Positions 5,994 to 7,850 of a DNA stretch of 7,850 nt are shown here, in pieces. The stretch spans positions 1 to 7,850 of the forward strand of contig CATZGB010000069.1 in NCBI GenBank assembly GCA_958418815.1. The letters are read 5' to 3'. Source of the DNA: an uncultured Bacteroidales bacterium. Its GTDB lineage: Bacteria > Bacteroidota > Bacteroidia > Bacteroidales > Muribaculaceae. Every line of letters begins with the position of its first letter. Position 1 is the stretch's first letter. The notes below the pieces were generated by a model that did not search any database, was not told the origin of the DNA, and worked only from the letters and a program-made list of their open reading frames with translations. The translations under genes and the position numbers were made by a program.

Positions 5994-6536
5994 TCAATAG
6001 TTTGTAGCTTCGATTTCGAAGAAGCTCTGAGGCTCGCCGCATACTGCGCATGCGCCGGGGGCTTTCTTGCCGATGACGATATGACCGCAATTGCGGCATA
6101 CCCAGATGGTGTCTCCTTCACGTGAGAACACGATGCCTTCCTCGATATTGGCGAGAAGACGGCGGTAACGTTCTTCGTGATGGCGCTCTATGGCGGCGAC
6201 AGCGCGGAAGCGGAATGCAATCTGGGGGAACCCTTCCTCTTCTGCCTCCTTGGCCATTCGGTCATACATATCGGTCCATTCATAATGTTCGCCTTCGGCA
6301 GCATCGCGCAGGTTGGCCATCGTGTCGGCAATCTCGCCTCCATGGAGATATTTGTACCAGAGCTTGGCATGCTCGCGTTCATTGCGGGCGGTCTCCTCGA
6401 AGATGGCCGCGATTTGCTCGTAACCATCCTCCCGGGCCTTTGCTGCGTAATATGAGTATTTGTTGCGGGCTTCTGATTCGCCTGCGAACGCCTGCTGAAG
6501 GTTGCGTTCGGTCTTTGTTCCTTTGAGGTCTTTCAT
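5994..6536 (-). CDS. rbr: Rubrerythrin (peroxide-reducing di-iron protein)
   Basis: A cytoplasmic di-iron protein with a rubredoxin-like tail, which reduces hydrogen peroxide in anaerobes and microaerophiles. It is 180 aa, near the usual ~190. The four-helix ferritin-like domain (about 1-135) carries the expected ligands: Glu20 (GESEARNKY), Glu53 and His56 (ARNEREH), Glu83 and Glu86 (EGEHYE), and Glu117 and His120 (IERHHEERY). The C-terminal rubredoxin-type domain holds the FeS4 site, Cys147/Cys150 (WVCRNC) and Cys163/Cys166 (CAVC). The complete ligand set indicates an active enzyme. It begins 28 bp after the perR-like gene on the same strand with no terminator between, so the regulator and its probable target form one operon. 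Confidence 0.95.
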   Translation of the reverse strand: MKDLKGTKTERNLQQAFAGESEARNKYSYYAAKAREDGYEQIAAIFEETARNEREHAKLWYKYLHGGEIADTMANLRDAAEGEHYEWTDMYDRMAKEAEEEGFPQIAFRFRAVAAIERHHEERYRRLLANIEEGIVFSREGDTIWVCRNCGHIVIGKKAPGACAVCGEPQSFFEIEATNY

Positions 6537-6564
6537 AATTTATGTTTAGTGTATGAGTTATCTG

Positions 6565-7008
6565 TCAGTGACCTGGTTGTGATTGTCCCACGCAATCAGG
6601 ACACAATCCCTTGAAGTAGACATCCACGCTGTCCACGCAGAATCCGGGTGACGCTGCGGCTCCAATGCCAGACGGTATCGCCATGTCAAATATCCTTCCG
6701 CATTGGCGGCAGATGAAATGGCTGTGGTGGGGCTGCGGTGCGAGGTCGTAATGGCGGTTGCCGCAATCAATCTCCAGCCCTCTTACAAGGCCCGCATCGA
6801 CCAGTGCGTGCAGGGAGTTGTAGACCGTGGTCCGTGACAAAGATGGATATATGGCTGTCAATTCTGAAAAGATATCATCAGCCGAGGGATGCTTCTTTGA
6901 ATTGGCCACAAGGCTGAACACGGCTATGCGCTGCACCGACGGACGTAGCCCGGCCGAGTGAATCATCTTTGTCAGCTCGCTGTCGGAATATCTTTTGTGG
7001 TCAGTCAT
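6565..7008 (-). CDS. perR: Fur-family transcriptional repressor, PerR-like
   Basis: A metal-dependent winged-helix repressor of 147 aa. Residues 1-85 are the DNA-binding domain, with recognition helix SRTTVYNSLHAL (58-69). The structural zinc site is Cys100/Cys103 (CRQC) and Cys136/Cys139 (CPDC). By spacing, His40, Asp88, His95, His97 and Asp108 line up with B. subtilis PerR H37, D85, H91, H93 and D104. These are the regulatory metal ligands whose histidines are oxidised by peroxide. Asp at the D104 position is the residue linked to peroxide sensing; Fur proteins usually have Glu there. Adjacent rubrerythrin supports the PerR reading over Fur or Zur. Its own promoter carries paired palindromes suited to autoregulation. 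The Fur-family call is secure; PerR specificity is inference from residues and context. Confidence 0.88.
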   Translation of the reverse strand: MTDHKRYSDSELTKMIHSAGLRPSVQRIAVFSLVANSKKHPSADDIFSELTAIYPSLSRTTVYNSLHALVDAGLVRGLEIDCGNRHYDLAPQPHHSHFICRQCGRIFDMAIPSGIGAAASPGFCVDSVDVYFKGLCPDCVGQSQPGH

Positions 7009-7015
7009 AAATTAA

Positions 7016-7058
7016 CATTCTTGGAATTGTTACAAAGTTAGTGATAATTCCAAGAATG
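7016..7058. promoter_or_regulatory. Candidate PerR/Fur-type operator pair
   Basis: A 13-bp perfect inverted repeat, CATTCTTGGAATT (7016-7028) and its complement (7046-7058), is separated by 17 bp that include the -7 box. Each arm is itself a palindrome, ATTC-N3-GAAT (7017-7027 and 7047-7057), with centres 30 bp apart, about three helical turns. One site lies in the -33/-7 spacer and the other just past the probable transcription start. Binding would block polymerase, which fits autorepression by the adjacent Fur-family protein. Confidence 0.65.
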
Positions 7059-7064
7059 CGCAAA
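7033..7064 (-). promoter_or_regulatory. perR-rbr promoter: TTTG-N20-TAACTTTG
   Basis: On the minus strand, TTTG (7061-7064) is followed after exactly 20 bp by TAACTTTG (7033-7040), matching the Bacteroidota -33/-7 consensus. The -7 box ends 24 bases before the perR-like ATG. Confidence 0.8.
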
Positions 7065-7072
7065 TGCCTTGA

Positions 7073-7112
7073 GTTAATAAAAAGCAATAAATGTCAAGAT
7101 TGCTTTATTGCT
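7073..7112 (-). terminator. Intrinsic terminator of the nitroreductase gene
   Basis: Read on the minus strand, AGCAATAAA (7112-7104) pairs with TTTATTGCT (7091-7083) across a 12-nt loop and is followed by TTTTATTAA, a T-rich tract. It lies 38 bp after the nitroreductase stop and just upstream of the perR-like promoter, so it should stop readthrough into the peroxide operon. The stem is only 9 bp and A/T-rich. Confidence 0.65.
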
Positions 7113-7149
7113 CTCTCCGGAAGGCTTGATCAGGCGTGTCGATTGCTGT

Positions 7150-7779
7150 TTACCAATGGTTGAAATGCACGGCTTCCGGGTTCCATTTGTCCTTTGGCTG
7201 CTGTTCACCATCAGGATATCCTACGGGGACAACTGCGAGAGGGATGACATTTGATGGGAGCCCGAGTTGTTGGGAAACGGCGGTCACGCGTTCTTTTGTC
7301 GGATATACACCTGTCCATACAGCTCCTAATCCGAGTGAATGCGCGGCAAGAAGCAAGTTCTCAGTGGCAGCTGAAACATCCTGAATCCAGTATGACGGTT
7401 CGCCTTCAAAAGCTTTGTCGAGATCTCCGCAAGGTACAATGGCGATTGACGCGTGTTCCAGCATCTTGGCGTGGGGGAGAGCCTTGGCCAATGAGTCGAG
7501 AGACTCACGGTTGTCCACCACGATGAACTGCCATGGCTGGCGGTTGACAGCGGTCGGGGCTGCCATGGCGGCGCGCAGCAGGGTCTCGATTGTGTCGGCA
7601 GAGATTGTTTTTCCAGGCACATATTTGCGCACACTCATACGGGTCATGATGTTTTCAAGTGCCTGGTTGCCGGATGCGGTGTCTTGTATGTCCGCAGTGT
7701 CAGTATTGTTGGGCGCGCAGGATGTCATCATTGTCATTGTGACGGCCAATAGTGCCGGAAGTTTGAAAATCTTTTTCAT
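7150..7779 (-). CDS. Nitroreductase-family FMN protein with lipoprotein signal peptide
   Basis: A nitroreductase-fold oxidoreductase of 209 aa, about 170 aa of which is the catalytic domain. Residues 1-20 (MKKIFKLPALLAVTMTMMTS) form a signal peptide ending in a lipobox, with Cys21 as the lipidated residue, followed by a polar linker to about 40. FMN-site signatures follow: RMSVRKY (47-53), AAPTAVNRQPWQF (73-85), and LGLGAVWTGVYP (149-160). The substrate cannot be predicted; the family reduces nitro compounds, quinones, flavins or enones using NAD(P)H. Envelope location is unusual, because reduced nicotinamide and FMN are mainly cytoplasmic. The ATG at 7779 is chosen over an in-frame TTG at 7797 because the signal peptide begins there. 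The gene is transcribed alone, toward perR, ending before an intrinsic terminator. Confidence 0.85.
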   Translation of the reverse strand: MKKIFKLPALLAVTMTMMTSCAPNNTDTADIQDTASGNQALENIMTRMSVRKYVPGKTISADTIETLLRAAMAAPTAVNRQPWQFIVVDNRESLDSLAKALPHAKMLEHASIAIVPCGDLDKAFEGEPSYWIQDVSAATENLLLAAHSLGLGAVWTGVYPTKERVTAVSQQLGLPSNVIPLAVVPVGYPDGEQQPKDKWNPEAVHFNHW

Positions 7780-7794
7780 TGTCTTTGATATGAA

Positions 7795-7801
7795 CAAAGT
7801 A
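7795..7801 (-). promoter_or_regulatory. Possible degenerate -7 box of the nitroreductase gene
   Basis: The minus strand reads TACTTTG, one base short of TAnnTTTG, 15 bases before the ATG at 7779. It straddles the inner edge of the terminal repeat (7799-7850). The nearest upstream TTTG (7827-7830) is 25 bp away, longer than the usual 19-21. If the repeat was joined here wrongly, the true promoter may differ. Confidence 0.3.
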
Positions 7802-7850
7802 TCCGTCCGAAATAGGCCGACTTTATCAAAGCGTTTTTGGTTGCGAACTT
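7799..7850 (-). repeat. Right copy of the 52-bp perfect terminal inverted repeat
   Basis: This is the exact reverse complement of 1-52, running to the last base of the window. Here it forms the upstream region of the nitroreductase gene, ending 19 bp before its ATG. Both copies point inward and are flush with the window ends. Confidence 0.95.

Noticed and set aside
6177..6455. Open frame opposite rubrerythrin (plus strand, 92 codons), and similar long frames opposite pabB, the CPBP gene, trmN6 and the nitroreductase
   Set aside because: These are antisense shadows of strongly conserved genes, with no family motifs and no promoter.
7780..7797. TTG start at 7797 for the nitroreductase
   Set aside because: It would put six residues before a well-formed lipoprotein signal peptide and overlap the likely -7 box.
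7799..7850. tRNA T-arm-like string GGTTGCGAAC in the terminal repeat, as a possible integrase attachment site
   Set aside because: The T-arm pattern is interrupted by an extra base, there is no cloverleaf around it, and no integrase is present.
1..7850. CRISPR array, rRNA, tRNA or complete insertion sequence
   Set aside because: No regularly spaced repeats, no conserved rRNA or tRNA segments and no transposase gene were seen on either strand.

Overview
The window reads as chromosomal DNA from a member of the Bacteroidota, most likely a gut-type Bacteroidales. Three things support this. Several genes are preceded by the characteristic TAnnTTTG -7 box, twice with a TTTG -33 element exactly 20 bp upstream. 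Shine-Dalgarno sequences are absent. The proteins have a Bacteroidales flavour: a short PabB, a class IV PabC with an Asp in the PLP site, and a nitroreductase carried on a lipoprotein signal. Base composition is close to balanced. I cannot name genus or species from the sequence alone.

Layout from left to right. Positions 64-693 (minus) encode a glutamine amidotransferase (PabA/TrpG type). It is divergent from a pabB-pabC pair (784-2414, plus) whose stop and start codons overlap as ATGA. Together the three supply p-aminobenzoate for folate. A perfect hairpin at 2430-2480 separates pabC from a convergent minus-strand run: trmN6 (tRNA methyltransferase), a CPBP-family membrane protease and a Maa-type sugar O-acetyltransferase (4772 down to 2499), with tight spacing and an 8-bp overlap between the last two. 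A divergent promoter region (4773-4879) serves trmN6 and engB (ribosome-assembly GTPase, 4880-5482, plus). A small unrecognised helical protein (5595-5894, plus) follows engB. A perfect 22-bp GC-rich hairpin then separates it from a convergent oxidative-stress pair, perR-like regulator plus rubrerythrin (7008 down to 5994, minus). Last comes a secreted nitroreductase-family lipoprotein (7779 down to 7150, minus) with its own intrinsic terminator.

The genes form three functional groups: pABA/folate synthesis; translation and ribosome upkeep with membrane and acetyltransferase passengers; and peroxide defence (Fur-family regulator and rubrerythrin). The best regulatory signal is a pair of ATTC-N3-GAAT elements, 30 bp apart centre to centre, flanking the -7 box of the perR-like gene. 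It looks like an autoregulatory operator.

The most unusual structural feature is a perfect 52-bp inverted repeat at the two extreme ends of the window (1-52 and 7799-7850). It could mean a dispersed repeat at contig edges, an invertible segment, or an assembly join. The sequence alone cannot tell these apart. No CRISPR array, rRNA, tRNA or complete insertion sequence was found, and no stretch over 300 bases lacks a gene.
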